64,000 bases of DNA. It comes from Marsupella aquatica (taxonomy: Eukaryota; Marchantiophyta). Location of the stretch: assembly GCA_973895155.1 (NCBI GenBank), contig OZ316899.1, positions 8,866,001 through 8,930,000 of the forward strand, written 5' to 3'. The notes under the pieces are model-generated. The model saw nothing but the letters and a program-made list of their open reading frames with translations, made no database searches and had not been told where the DNA came from. Of the stretch, positions 21,702-31,924 are shown in pieces; positions within the stretch are counted from its first letter, which is position 1, and every line of letters starts with the position of its first letter. Made by a program: the position numbers and the translations under genes.

Positions 21702-24700
21702 ATGTCAAATCCAGGTAGTGATGACTGGATTCTAGATAGTGCATGTACTTTTCACATTTGCTCTAGGAGAGACTTTTTCAGTTCTTACATGGTTTCCAAT
21801 GGATCAGTGTTGATGGGAAATGGAATCCCATGTCAAGTTGTTGGACTTGGATCTGTAAGATTTCAAATGTTTGATGGTGCTGTAAGAACGTTGAGGAATG
21901 TGAGACACATTCCCAGCATGATGAAAAATCTCATTTCACTTGGAATTTTAGAAGCAAATGGCCATCAATGGAGTTCTGCTATGGTGTCCTTTAGGTTTCA
22001 ACTGGTACTAAAGTTGTATTAAAGGGAAAGAGACATAGCAATCTATACATTTTGGAGGGCAATGTAGTTTGTGATGAAGCCAATGTAACCTTATCTCATG
22101 AGGAGACGGCCCGACTATGGCACTTCCGTTTGGGCCACATGAGTGAAAAAGGTTTGGTTATTCTTCAGAAGAAAGGATTACTTTCTAATTTGCAATCTTG
22201 TAAGTTGGAATTTTGTGAGCACTGTGTGCAAGAAAAGCAGCACAGGAAACCCTTCAGAGTTGGAACTCACACCAGCAAGGAGGTACTTGAGTATGTACAT
22301 AGTGATGTGTGGGGTCCAGCCCCTACTCACTCACATTCTGGACCATTCTGGACGGTTATACTATATCACGTTTATAGACGATTACTCAAGGTATGTGTGG
22401 ATATACTTTCTACATAATAAGTCTGATATTTTTGCCACTTTTAAGAAGAAAGCCCAAGTTGAGAATCAGACTGGTAATAAGGTGAGATATCTTTGATCGG
22501 ATAACGGCGATGAATACAGTTCCGGGGAATTTGGAACGTATTGTAAGGAGCAGGGGATTATCCGCCATCTCACAACAAGTTATACTCCTCAACAGAATGG
22601 TGTTTCTGAGAGACTCAACCAAACACTATTGGATCGCTCGAGGAGCATGTTGAGTCAATCATGCTTACCACATGAGTTTTGGGCTAAAGCTGTCAACACT
22701 GCAGCTTATTTGGTAAATTTTTCTCCATCCAGTTCTATTGGATTCAAGATGCCATTTGAAATGAGGTACGGGCGTTCAGCAGATTACTCACATCTGAGGA
22801 TTTTTGGATGTGATGCTTATGTGCTTACACCTTCCCAGCTTTGATCCAAGGTGGAGTCCAAGTCAAAGAAGTGCATTTTCCTTGGCTATTGGTGTGAAGG
22901 GTTATAGGTTATGGGATCCAGTAACCTGTAAACTAATTGTCAGTAGAGATGTGTCGTTTAATGAGTCCAGATCATCAAAGGAGGGGGAGAGTTCTCAGGA
23001 ATCCCAAGCATACTGACAAGGGGAAATCTCTCATCCCGGACCGGGTTGAGGGGGAGATTAGTCATGATGTTGTTCATGACAGGAGAGATGGAGAAGCTCC
23101 AAGCTTGGAGCTGGTTCCTGTGATGGAACAAGAGGAGCAGATTGTTGTTGGGGTACCTCAAATTCAGCCAGCAGCAGCAGCAGATCAGCCTGAGTCATCT
23201 ACTAGAAGAACTTCCAATCGTTCTACTAGAGCTCCTACCAAGTATGGTCAATGGGCAGACTCATCTAAGCTAGATGATATTGACATTGCACCTGATGAAG
23301 ATGATATGGCTTTGATCTTGGAAGAAGGAGAGTCTTCTTTGTATAATGAGGCTTGTGCTTCAGAGCAAAAGCATGAGTGGAATGCAGCAATGCAAAGGGA
23401 GTTGCAATCTTTGAGTGACAACAAAACATGGAAGCTGGTGGAGCTTCCAAGAGGTCAGCAAGTGGTGGACAACAAGTGGATTTACAAGTTGAAGGACAAT
23501 TCTTCAGAGGGTGGAGACAAGATCTACAATTCACGGCTTGTTGCCAAGGGGTTCACTCAGGAGAAATGAGTGGACTATAATGAGGTCTTTTCACCGGTGG
23601 CTAAGTATTCCATCATTCGGATCTTGTGTCAGCTTATTGTGTTTTTTGGTCTGGTGATGGATCAAATGGATGTTGTTACTGCTTTTCTCTATGGCAACTT
23701 GGAAGAGTTGATCTTCATGAGACAGTCACTAGGCTTTATGAAGAAAGGCCAAGAGAACTTAGTTTGCAGATTGCTCAAGTCTTTGTATGGATTGAAGCAA
23801 TCTCCCAGACAATGGAACAAGCGATTTGATGATTTCATGTTTGCTCAAGGTTTTACAATGATGGTGTATGATCCTTGTGTGTATACAAAATCAGTCAAGA
23901 ATGATGTATTTGGTTTCATCATTTGGGTGATCTATGTGGATGACATGCTGATTGTGACTAAAGATCAATCTGAGGTTAATAGTTTCAAGGCAAAATTGAG
24001 TGTTGAATTCAAGATGAAAGATCTTGGTAAGGCCAAGAGAATCTTAGGGATGGAGATTTTTAGGAACTCTGATACTGGACAGTTGTGCTTGAGTCAAGGC
24101 CAGTATGCGAGGAAGATACTTGCACGATTCAACATGGAGAACTGTAAGCCAGTGAGTATTCCTTTAGCTTCACATTTCAAGTTATCATCAGCTTTCTCTC
24201 CTACGGATGCTGTGGAGAAAGGTCTGATGGCTAAGATTCCTTATGAGAAGGCAGTAGGCAGTCTGATGTATTTGATGACTTGTACTAGGCCTGACTTGGC
24301 CCTAACGATGGGCAAGGTTAGCAAATTCATGTCAAATCCAGGAAAGGTACATTGGGAAGCTGTGAAGTGGATTCTCAGGTATCTGGAGGGAACACATGAC
24401 TATGGATTACTATTTGATAACAGATTAGATAGAACGTTGGTTGGCTATGTAGATCCTGACTATGGAGGCTGTCTGGATACAAGGAGGTCTACAACTGGGT
24501 TTGTATACACTCTTGGAGGAGGATGTATCAGTTGGAAATCTACCCTGCAAAAGTGCATTTCTCAGTCTACTATAGAAGCAGAGTATGTTGCAGCAACAGA
24601 AGCAGCAAATGAAGCAATTTGGTTGGACAAGTTGATCGCGGACATGGGTTTAGAGTATAGCAAAATGACTCTAAACTGTGATAGTCAGAGTGCTCTTCAC

Positions 24701-24901
24701 TTGGCTACTAACCAGGTGATGGATAGTAGGATGAAGCACATTGATATCAGGTACCATTTTATCAGGCAAGCAGTGTCTGATAAAACTTTTGAGCTAGTCA
24801 AGATTGATGGAAAGCTCAATCCCGCTGATGCCTTTACCAAGGTGATTCCTTTGGAGAGTTTTTCAAGACACCGTGCTACTTTGCAGGCTTTGCAGTTGTA
24901 G
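21702..24901 (+). pseudogene. pol: Copia 1 pol: protease, integrase, reverse transcriptase, RNase H (interrupted)
   Basis: Domain order is that of Ty1/copia. The protease has DWILDSACTFHIC (active-site DSA). The pre-integrase zinc finger is HFRLGH...CEHC. Integrase runs from YVHSDVWGP through FIDDYSRYVW to TPQQNGVSERLN. Reverse transcriptase runs from KTWKLVELP to the catalytic YVDDMLIV near 23940. RNase H includes YVDPDYGG, IEAEYVAATEA and NCDSQSALHLA, ending at 24901. Breaks: a frame change near 22020, an extra segment near 22340 (FWTVILYH), TGA at 22495 (RSDN became *SDN), TGA at 22844 and TGA at 23567 (copia 2 has Gly). From 23570 the frame is open for 443 residues. Confidence 0.93.
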
Positions 24902-25095
24902 TGCAAGTAGAGTTATTTAGCAATGTGTGACTATTTGTATATGGCTTACTCATTCCTGTTTGGTTACGGCTTAGTTCTAGTTAACCCTTAGTTAACCCTT
25001 GTGGTTTTTAGGGGGAGACCTGGTTTGGTGATTGTCTAGAACTTCCCGCTGAGGATTCTATATGGTAGCATTTAGTCCAGTCCCCAAGACAAGAG
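24902..25095 (+). other. Copia 1 3' untranslated region
   Basis: No gene. It aligns with 55480-55658 of copia 2 (reverse strand), including the shared GTTAACC repeats. Confidence 0.7.
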
Positions 25096-25106
25096 TCAAG
25101 GGGGAG
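25096..25106 (+). other. Polypurine tract of copia 1
   Basis: AGTCAAGGGGGAG directly before the 3' LTR; the same sequence precedes the copia 2 LTR. Confidence 0.9.
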
Positions 25107-25108
25107 TT

Positions 25109-25452
25109 TGTTAGATATTGCTCTAGTCTTGTGACTCATGAGCTAACCACAATTAGTCTAACTCGAGTTAGGACTTAGCTAATGTTAGCAATAGTGTTGT
25201 TGTGCATATAACCAGGGCTGATGCCAGACCTTGGTGGAACTTAGGCTCATTGTTACGGAGCTAGTTGAGAGATAGGGAGAGCTTGTGTTGTGGATGCTTG
25301 GTATGGCCGGTCGGCCTAGAGTGCAGTAAAGCTCTTGTGTGTTCCTGTGGACGTAGCCTCATGTGGAGGTGAACCACGTATCTCTCTGTGTCAACTATTG
25401 TGCGTTAGATGGTTCATGGGCTTGCTGTTACGAATGTCGTCTATGCTCAACA
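25109..25452 (+). repeat. 3' LTR of copia 1
   Basis: TGTTAGATATTGC to CTCAACA, aligned with 6601-6944. Confidence 0.95.
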
Positions 25453-25457
25453 TCCGA
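25453..25457 (+). other. Right target-site duplication of copia 1 (TCCGA)
   Basis: Matches 6596-6600. Confidence 0.8.
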
Positions 25458-25538
25458 TTGTTTTATAACTTCTGATGCTACATCCGATACTTTAAGAGTC
25501 GGATTGCAATCGGACATTACAGTTCAAGAGGAAAAAAA

Positions 25539-26867
25539 CTAAGGCATACACGCGTACCGTAGAAACTCAATCAATGGCACTACAAACAAAGACCTTGCGC
25601 AGGTTTGAAAAGGCAGGCATTTGTCAATTGGCCTCAGGTGATTAGGAAGGAGGACTGTTGCTGCTGAACAAAGGCATGGGGAGGAGGGGAGTGGAGCACT
25701 TACAAAATCGGCCTTAAGACGCTGCGAGCCACCCTGCCCCATCCTGTGAGTAACCTTTGGCCTTGTTTCCACTCTCAATAGAGCATTCGTTAGCCAGGAT
25801 GGTGGGTCTCCAAGCTATGTTGATCTCGCTGACCAATCTTGAAGCTCTTGATGCATGGCCTCAGTACTCACGAGCTCCCCTTGTTGAATCTTTTTCTGAG
25901 CTTCTGTGATTTCAGCTTCCCAGTGTCGTGTGGCTTGCCAAGCTCGAACCTGCAATTCTTCTTCAAGCCAAGCACACCAGGCATCGTCGGGAATCTCACC
26001 ACCCGGGCATCCACCTTTCCTGATCACCTCCTCATCCAGTTTGCAATCAACCAGGTTCCTACGCATCTTCTCCCTTACATGATTTTGCATGTCTGCAAGT
26101 GAGACTGAGATTTTTTTGTTTAAGAATCGATCATCCAAGAAAGACCCATTCGAAAACCTCTCCTTGATTTGCTCTCTAATTTGAAATCTCTCATCCTGCT
26201 TCTTCTTCCCCCAATAGTCCATGGGGCCAAAATGAGACCTCACAATCTGCCTGAGCTGACTCCAAAACAAACGATAACTCTTGAACAGTGGACCCCCTCC
26301 CTCATTCAGAAATAGTTTAGGCCTCTTGGCCCTTTCCTCTACCTTCCTCTTGTCCTCCTCAATCCTCTGTCGTTCTGCAGCTCGAGCCTCCCTTCGTAGG
26401 CTCTTCTCCATTTGTCTTGGGGAAAGGGCCTCAATTGATCTCTCTCCCTTGTCCTCCCTTGTCCTACGATTCTTCTTCCTTTGCCTCTCCTCCTCAAGCC
26501 TACATTCAAATCTCTTCTCTGCATCAGTCATGGTTGCCTTCTGGGAACTGTCGATCAGGCCCTAAGTAAGCTGAGCTGCCTGCAGTGCAACCTCCGCAGA
26601 GAGGCCCACCTTCTCCCTGAACAATTGGGCCATGATCTCACCATAGCTCATGGACGGCCCGGCACCATCTCCCCCTCCAACATTGCCTTCCATAGCTGCA
26701 AGCTCCGCAAATGTGCTTGTCAAGTGCTTCCGACGTTTGTCCCGACTGAAGTGCTTTCGCACTTTAGTCGGGAAACCTAAAACCCTAAAAACCATAAAGT
26801 CCGATACTTTTAATATCGCAAATTCCGACCCTAATTGCATCGGAAAACGTATCGGAAATACCGACAT
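25539..26867 (-). CDS. Charged coiled-coil gene divergent from SET copy B, unknown
   Basis: At least two exons on the minus strand. The first (about 26745-26562) starts near MEGNVGGGDGAGPSMSYGEI and reads on to ALQAAQLT. The main exon (26531-25815) is highly charged: a basic, helical N-terminal half (KNRRTREDKGER, RREARAAERQRIEEDKRKVEERAKRPK), then LFKSYRLFWSQLRQIVRSHFG, REKMRRNLVDCKL and a C-terminal coiled coil (EITEAQKKIQQGELVSTEAMHQEL). It looks like a DNA-binding accessory protein of a transposon. It faces away from the SET gene with about 900 bp between them, the same arrangement as at the left edge of the window but inverted. The sequence is not obviously homologous to the gene at 2343-4270. 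Confidence 0.5.
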
Positions 26868-27785
26868 TGTGAGAATTGGACCCCTCCTCTGTAGTGTCGG
26901 ACCTAGCTAGCCCTCCTTTGCGGTTTGTTAAGGATTATAATTAAAATGGGATGACCTTGGCATTTGGATTCCTATGTATACTAGTGGCGCCCCCCTTTTA
27001 TGTTTTGGGGGTTACTTATGTGGGCTTCTTTATTAGGTGTGGCATGCAAAGAATGGACATTTAGTTGGCGTCACAAAACACACACACACACACACCCATT
27101 TTTGTTTGGTATGTACATATGGATGATATTGAATATATATGTACCTAGCTAGATATACGTTGCTTTCCGGTTGAATCTAATTCAATTCCTATTTCACCAT
27201 GGGGTTTGACATGCCATATGCATGGTGCAACTTTTGGGCACTAAGAATAGATTCAATTAAAAACTCAACATTCTAGTGTCGTGTTGTGCACCTTGTTTTT
27301 TGTTTTTGGAGGGTCGGGTCGTTGGTTTTCCTTGGATTTTGAGTAGGGTTCATTTTGCCAATGCATTATGCACAATGAGAGTCCGCACATTCAAAAGGTA
27401 TGATATCCTCTAAAATATCTCAAAATCATTGGACATGATGCATTAGTTGTGGCATGGGACTTTAAAATTGCACATCCAACTCTTCATTCATATTTGTTAA
27501 CTTTATTAATTCTTGTTTTGTTACGATTGAGATGTATTCTTATCTCATCTTCAACTTCCCCACCTAGCCTGTACGTGCAGGTATTTTGGATTGGCCTTAG
27601 CATATAGTCTAAGGCTTAATTAGAGCCTAGTTGGCACTGTAGAGCGCGGATATCATTCAGGTACTAAGTCCAACTTTGCTAATTATTAACATACAATTCC
27701 AATTTGGGTTAACTTCAAGTTAAGGTGATGAATGTTGAATTTGGGTAAAGACTTGTTAATTTTGTGTGTAATTAATTGGCAGACA
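26868..27785. other. Intergenic DNA upstream of SET copy B
   Basis: No gene. TCGGA words cluster at 26795-26895, ending CTCTGTAGTGTCGG, whose reverse strand starts CACTACAGAG and could be a CACTA-type transposon end (no partner found). A short (CA)n tract lies at 27077-27096. The rest is AT-rich without clear structure. Confidence 0.4.
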
Positions 27786-29047
27786 ATGTCAACTTCTGGG
27801 AGTGCGGATACAGATTCAGACTCTGACATGTCTTCTTCTCAGGGGGAAATTCCCCCCCCTGAACGGCCTTGGGTGCCCCCTCCATTGGGCCCTATTCCAT
27901 GCTGGTGTGCTAGATGTAAAGGAATGGTGGTGCATCAAGCGTGGCAGTCCATTGAACACATCGAAAACTATGGGAGGCATGAGGGTGATTTACCAGGATA
28001 TTCAGCTCGCCAGGTATTGCTTGACATAATCTCCGCTATGATACACTATATATCATAATAGTTGGGTTGAGAACTTTAATTTAGGATACAATTATTAATT
28101 ATTGTTTGTTTATGATTGAATAGGTGCTACGTAGGACCCCTACTCCATTGGTCTCTAGTCAACTATGGCATGATGCATTCCTAGCTGGTGCTAGAGACTT
28201 ACTTGCATCATCAGTTGAAGACGCTGACCAAGCATCTACCCCCGCCCATGTTGACACAAATGTTCTTTGTGAACCCACAGTGGTAGACTCAGAGCATGAT
28301 AGACATGATGCACCACCACCTACTAGGGTTCTACGCACAAGACCCCATTCTCATAGACAAAGACGTCAACATGTAGTCATTGACACAGACCCAACCCATG
28401 AGCATTTTGGAAACAGTGATATGCCTCCACTAGGGGAGGAGTGCATAGCAGTTGAAGGGAGGTTGGGCTTATCATATGTGACGGGCAAGGCAATGAGTGT
28501 CTTGAAGGATTTTTCCCCTGAGATATTTGCGATTCCATCTGGCATAGGTATTGAAATCCCGGTACATATTTGGGGTTGGCAATGGATAGTGAAGGCATCG
28601 ACCCTTGGTGGCGAGGTTGGATTAGGCTTATTTGCTTTGGAGGACATTGTGGTCCCTCCAAAGCCTTGGCGTCGTGGTTATGATGGGGAGCACCTTTTCC
28701 CTTACATTGGGCCTATGTATACATCCAAGAGTTGGAAGATCCTTTTACGCCAACATCCAGCTTGGGGGGTATATGCATTGCAGATGGACTCGGACCCAAA
28801 TGAGGTCCTACAAAGGCCTTGGCATTGTAGGATGATTGATGGGGACCCTGTGCGTTCAGATAACATAGCAGGGTACATCAATAGTACACATGGTAGAGGG
28901 TGAGGAGTGAAACCTAATGTAGAGTGGGCTCAGATTTTTGGTCCACCCACTCTGCCTTATTATGTCACTCATATGGATGATCATGTGATGACAGTAGCCA
29001 TTAGGAATATTAGGGCAGGTGAGGAATTGTTTTGTGACTATGAGTAG
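27786..29047 (+). pseudogene. SET-domain transposon gene, copy B (one in-frame stop)
   Basis: Exon 1 (27786-28013) encodes a Ser/Asp-rich start, a Pro-rich stretch and the finger-like CWCARCKGMVVHQ with later H residues. A 110-bp intron (CAG|GTATTG to TTGAATAG) joins in phase 0 to exon 2 (28124-29047). A poorly conserved linker precedes the SET domain: GGEVGLGLFALEDI, LFPYIGPMY, ALQMDSDPN, NIAGYINST, VKPNVEW and the terminal IRAGEELFCDYE. SET enzymes transfer methyl groups to lysines using SAM. The usual NHSC motif is GYINST here, so activity is uncertain. An in-frame TGA at 28901-28903 precedes the last 47 codons; copy A reads RRLGFRPN at the same place, so this is probably a CGA-to-TGA change. 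A chromovirus LTR begins about 100 bp downstream. Confidence 0.75.
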
Positions 29048-29150
29048 AACACACCCAAGTTGGCTATTCGATCTGGCCCTAGTTAGTATACATATATATA
29101 TGTATTCCCCATGTTTTGAGATAATTAGCGCCTCACTCGTACATATAAAA

Positions 29151-30041
29151 CGCAAGCTCCCTTGGGAGGCTGAACGCGGCTTGGCTGTTATTTAGCAGGA
29201 TTTGGCAAGCGGGCCAGCTAACACCCGCAAACCACAAGAACCCATGGCACCCCCGGACCCATCTGATCTTAGGAGGGCATAGCCCTCCTCAAGAGATTTC
29301 CAACACACCCAAGAAGTCCTCCAACAGACTTCTCGTTGGGGAGATATCACCATTTCCGTTTGGCGGTTCCCTTAGTGTCGCGACCGCCGCGGCTCACGAC
29401 TTTGGCTCGGCCTTAGCCCCCAGGGAGATAGCACTCCCCTCATATATGCTTCTGGAGACCTGCCACCCCCGGACCAGCTTTGGTCCCTAAACATTTGGCC
29501 CCCAACCCGGATCCCATCACGCATAATGGGTACGCCACCAACTGGCAACGCCCATAACTTTCTTGATAGGCATCCGCAAGCGGAGTGCCTTAGCCCGTTG
29601 TGACCAGGCCGACCAAGTGATCATGCCTAGGCCCTCAGGTCTGATCGCCGCTCGGGGCCCCCGACCAGCCCAACCCGGATCGGGCCACAACTTGCGCCCC
29701 AAGCGTCCGTTGCCAATGGCGTCAACTCCATTGGCCTTGGGCCCAAGAGGAGCTCACTCCCAAGCCCTCAGAACTCAAAGTCCATCCGACGGTCCGGACG
29801 GCCATCCTTGAGCCCGGCCCACATCCCCTTGACCTGACCAGCCATAGGCTAGTCCAAGTCCTTAGTGTGTGCCCCCAGCTTGGCCCCTTGCCTCGCCAGT
29901 GCCACGTCTCATTGCCCACAAGTCTCCCCATGCTAAGTCCTCCCCGGATGGCCTATCCAGGCCTGGACCATAAGGGAGCTCATCATCGGAGTCAGCAACG
30001 CCAGAGCTAAGTGTTAAGGTAGTTGAGTTCCGCGACTTGCA
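29151..30041 (-). repeat. 3' LTR of gypsy 1 (about 600 bp missing)
   Basis: Matches 36351-37234 closely. In minus orientation it starts TGCAAGTCGCGGAACTC after the PPT. The part equivalent to 35743-36350 is absent. The plus-strand ORFs in this region are shadows. Confidence 0.9.
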
Positions 30042-30050
30042 CCCCCCCTT
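30042..30050 (-). other. Polypurine tract of gypsy 1
   Basis: AAGGGGGGG on the minus strand, directly before the 3' LTR. Confidence 0.85.
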
Positions 30051-30475
30051 AAAAATGGTCACGTCCGCATGACCTCAATAAACGTTCCAACACGCCTAGA
30101 CCATTTTGGGCCTTCAAAATTTCATGAGGTAACAAATGGTTTGCCCATAAGGCTGATGCAAACCAGGTTGGTATGTGCATTCCAAACTTAGGAAATTCCA
30201 ACCTATCCCACTCATCCAAGTAGGATGTCAGTCCAAATGGGTAAGCTAACTCCAAACTCATCAAACCCATTGTCCTCCCCTTGGGGCGCTCCCCTTTGGT
30301 TTGAACTAGCCCGCCCACAGATGTAGGGCGAGCACCATCAACTTCCACTCGCAAAAAGCAAATCGGCCGCCCAGCAACCTTTAGCACCAACGCAATCCGA
30401 CTTTATCCTTAAGAGGCCAAGAGGAGTGAAACTAGGATACAACTCACAAATGTAGCTACAATTGCCTGTACTAGT
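30051..30475 (-). other. Gypsy 1 3' untranslated region
   Basis: No supported gene between the integrase stop and the PPT; the 113-codon ORF at 30049-30390 has no recognisable domain. Confidence 0.5.
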
Positions 30476-31882
30476 TCACAACGGCGATAGGCCGCTTCGC
30501 TTACGATAGCTTCCAAGGATCTCTGAGGCATTACCCAAATTTTCCTCCGGTTCCCAAGTACTCTCCACCTGATCATAGCCAACCCACTTCACCAAATACT
30601 CTAAGATTGGCCTTCCCAACTTGTGTTTGTAACGGTGGTCCAGAATTGCCTCCACCTCAAACTCCTCAGCGTCCTCCACCAGCATGGCGTCCGAATGCAA
30701 GACCTGATCCCGGTTGGGATCATTGTCTCTGACAAACTTCTTGAGCCGGCTAACATGGTAGCTTTTGCCCACGCCCATTTCCTTGGGTGTCTCCAACACC
30801 ACCAAAACCGGATTATCCTTGTGGGCCCATCGGATAATGCGATAGGGCCCCGCATATCTGGGAGCCAGCTTCCTACTTATGTTCCCGTGGTATTGCTCAG
30901 GTCTCAACTGCAACCAGACGCTCTCCCCAATTTCAAAGCTTACCTGGCGTCGCTGTTTATCCCCTTGCTCCTTGTACCGACTTTGGGCAAGGGTCATACC
31001 CTTGGTAGCCGCTTCCACAACTAGGCGCCGCTCTCGAATAAAATTGTCCGCAGAAGGAACCTTGCTTTCCGTCCGCCAAGCTTCTGGATTTATAAACCAG
31101 GAGGGCGCCCTTGGCGTCCTCCCTGTGGCCAACACAAACGGCGCAAACCCCGTCGCCGAATGCTTGGTTGAGTTATACCTAAACTTGGCCATTGTTAAAG
31201 GCTGTGCCCAATCCTTCTGATTGGCCGTCACAAAGTGACGCAAGTAGTCCTCCACGATACCATTAACCCGTTCCGTTTGGCCATCTGTCTCGTGATGATA
31301 CGCTGATCCCCTAGTCAAGTCTGTTCCAGATAACCGGAACAAGGCCTTCCAAAAATGGCCCGTGAACTTGGTATCGTGGTCAGACAGGATATGCAACGGC
31401 AATCCCCATTGTCGGAAGACATTGTCAAATACTAGATTGGCAACCTCTCGGGCCGAAACCATCTTCGTAGTAGGCAAGAAATACGCCATCTTGGAAAAAC
31501 AATCCACGATTGTTAAGATGGAGTTATTGTCGTGGGACTCAGGTAACCCAACAATGAAGTCCATGGAGATAGACTCCCATGGAGCCGCAGCTATTGGTAA
31601 GGGTTGTAGTAGTCCTCCTTTTGCCCTATAGACCGTTTGGTTCTTTTGGCACAAGTAACAACTTTGCACGTGTTGAAGGACCGATTGCTTCATGTCCGGC
31701 CAATACACATCTCGCGACATGCTGCGATACATAGCGGCTTGTCCTCCATGCCCTCCCCAGGGTGAGTCGTGGTACTTTTGCAGAACCTCTAACCTTAGAG
31801 ACTCCGGTATGTACACACGCCTCTGCTTGTATCGCCATAACTGGACATTATGCGTCTTATCCAATCCCAACGATACGTGCAT
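30476..31882 (-). CDS. Gypsy 1 integrase with chromodomain
   Basis: A 468-residue frame in the same phase as the upstream RT/RNase H frame, from which one in-frame TAA (about 31925) separates it. The zinc-binding HHCC is seen as H...GGHGG with CYLCQKN. The catalytic triad is MDFIVGL (Asp), LSDHDTKF (Asp) and GQTERVNG (Glu). A GPY/F-like region follows (RKLAPRYAGPYRI). The last 60 residues form a chromodomain: EVEAILDHR, YLVKWVGY and STWEPEENL, with the aromatic residues used to bind methylated histone H3. The chromodomain directs integration to heterochromatin in this lineage. Confidence 0.93.
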   Translation of the reverse strand: MHVSLGLDKTHNVQLWRYKQRRVYIPESLRLEVLQKYHDSPWGGHGGQAAMYRSMSRDVYWPDMKQSVLQHVQSCYLCQKNQTVYRAKGGLLQPLPIAAAPWESISMDFIVGLPESHDNNSILTIVDCFSKMAYFLPTTKMVSAREVANLVFDNVFRQWGLPLHILSDHDTKFTGHFWKALFRLSGTDLTRGSAYHHETDGQTERVNGIVEDYLRHFVTANQKDWAQPLTMAKFRYNSTKHSATGFAPFVLATGRTPRAPSWFINPEAWRTESKVPSADNFIRERRLVVEAATKGMTLAQSRYKEQGDKQRRQVSFEIGESVWLQLRPEQYHGNISRKLAPRYAGPYRIIRWAHKDNPVLVVLETPKEMGVGKSYHVSRLKKFVRDNDPNRDQVLHSDAMLVEDAEEFEVEAILDHRYKHKLGRPILEYLVKWVGYDQVESTWEPEENLGNASEILGSYRKRSGLSPL

Positions 31883-31924
31883 TACCTTGCCTTGGCTACC
31901 CCCATTGCTTTGCCATTCCTTAGC

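Larger units (their letters stand above)
6601..25452 (+). mobile_element. Ty1/copia LTR retrotransposon 1, complete ends, carrying a nested MULE
   Basis: Both 344-bp LTRs, a tRNA-iMet-type PBS, a gag gene, a pol gene in copia order (protease, integrase, reverse transcriptase, RNase H) and a polypurine tract are present in the right order. A 5-bp target duplication TCCGA flanks the element (6596-6600 and 25453-25457), as expected for copia integration. The total is 18.85 kb, of which 11.15 kb is a later Mutator-like insertion in the leader. The LTRs differ at about 20 of 344 positions by hand count, nearly all transitions, so the element is not recent. Several nonsense and frameshift changes in gag and pol make it non-autonomous. 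Confidence 0.95.

Noticed and set aside
26881-26896. CACTACAGAGGAGGGG (minus strand) as a CACTA transposon terminus
   Set aside because: TCGGA-rich subterminal DNA supports it, but I found no inverted partner end or flanking duplication, so it is only noted in the region entry.
29517-30062. ORFs in the gypsy 1 LTRs
   Set aside because: Both LTR copies have GC-rich open frames on both strands but no domain; they are shadows of repeat sequence.
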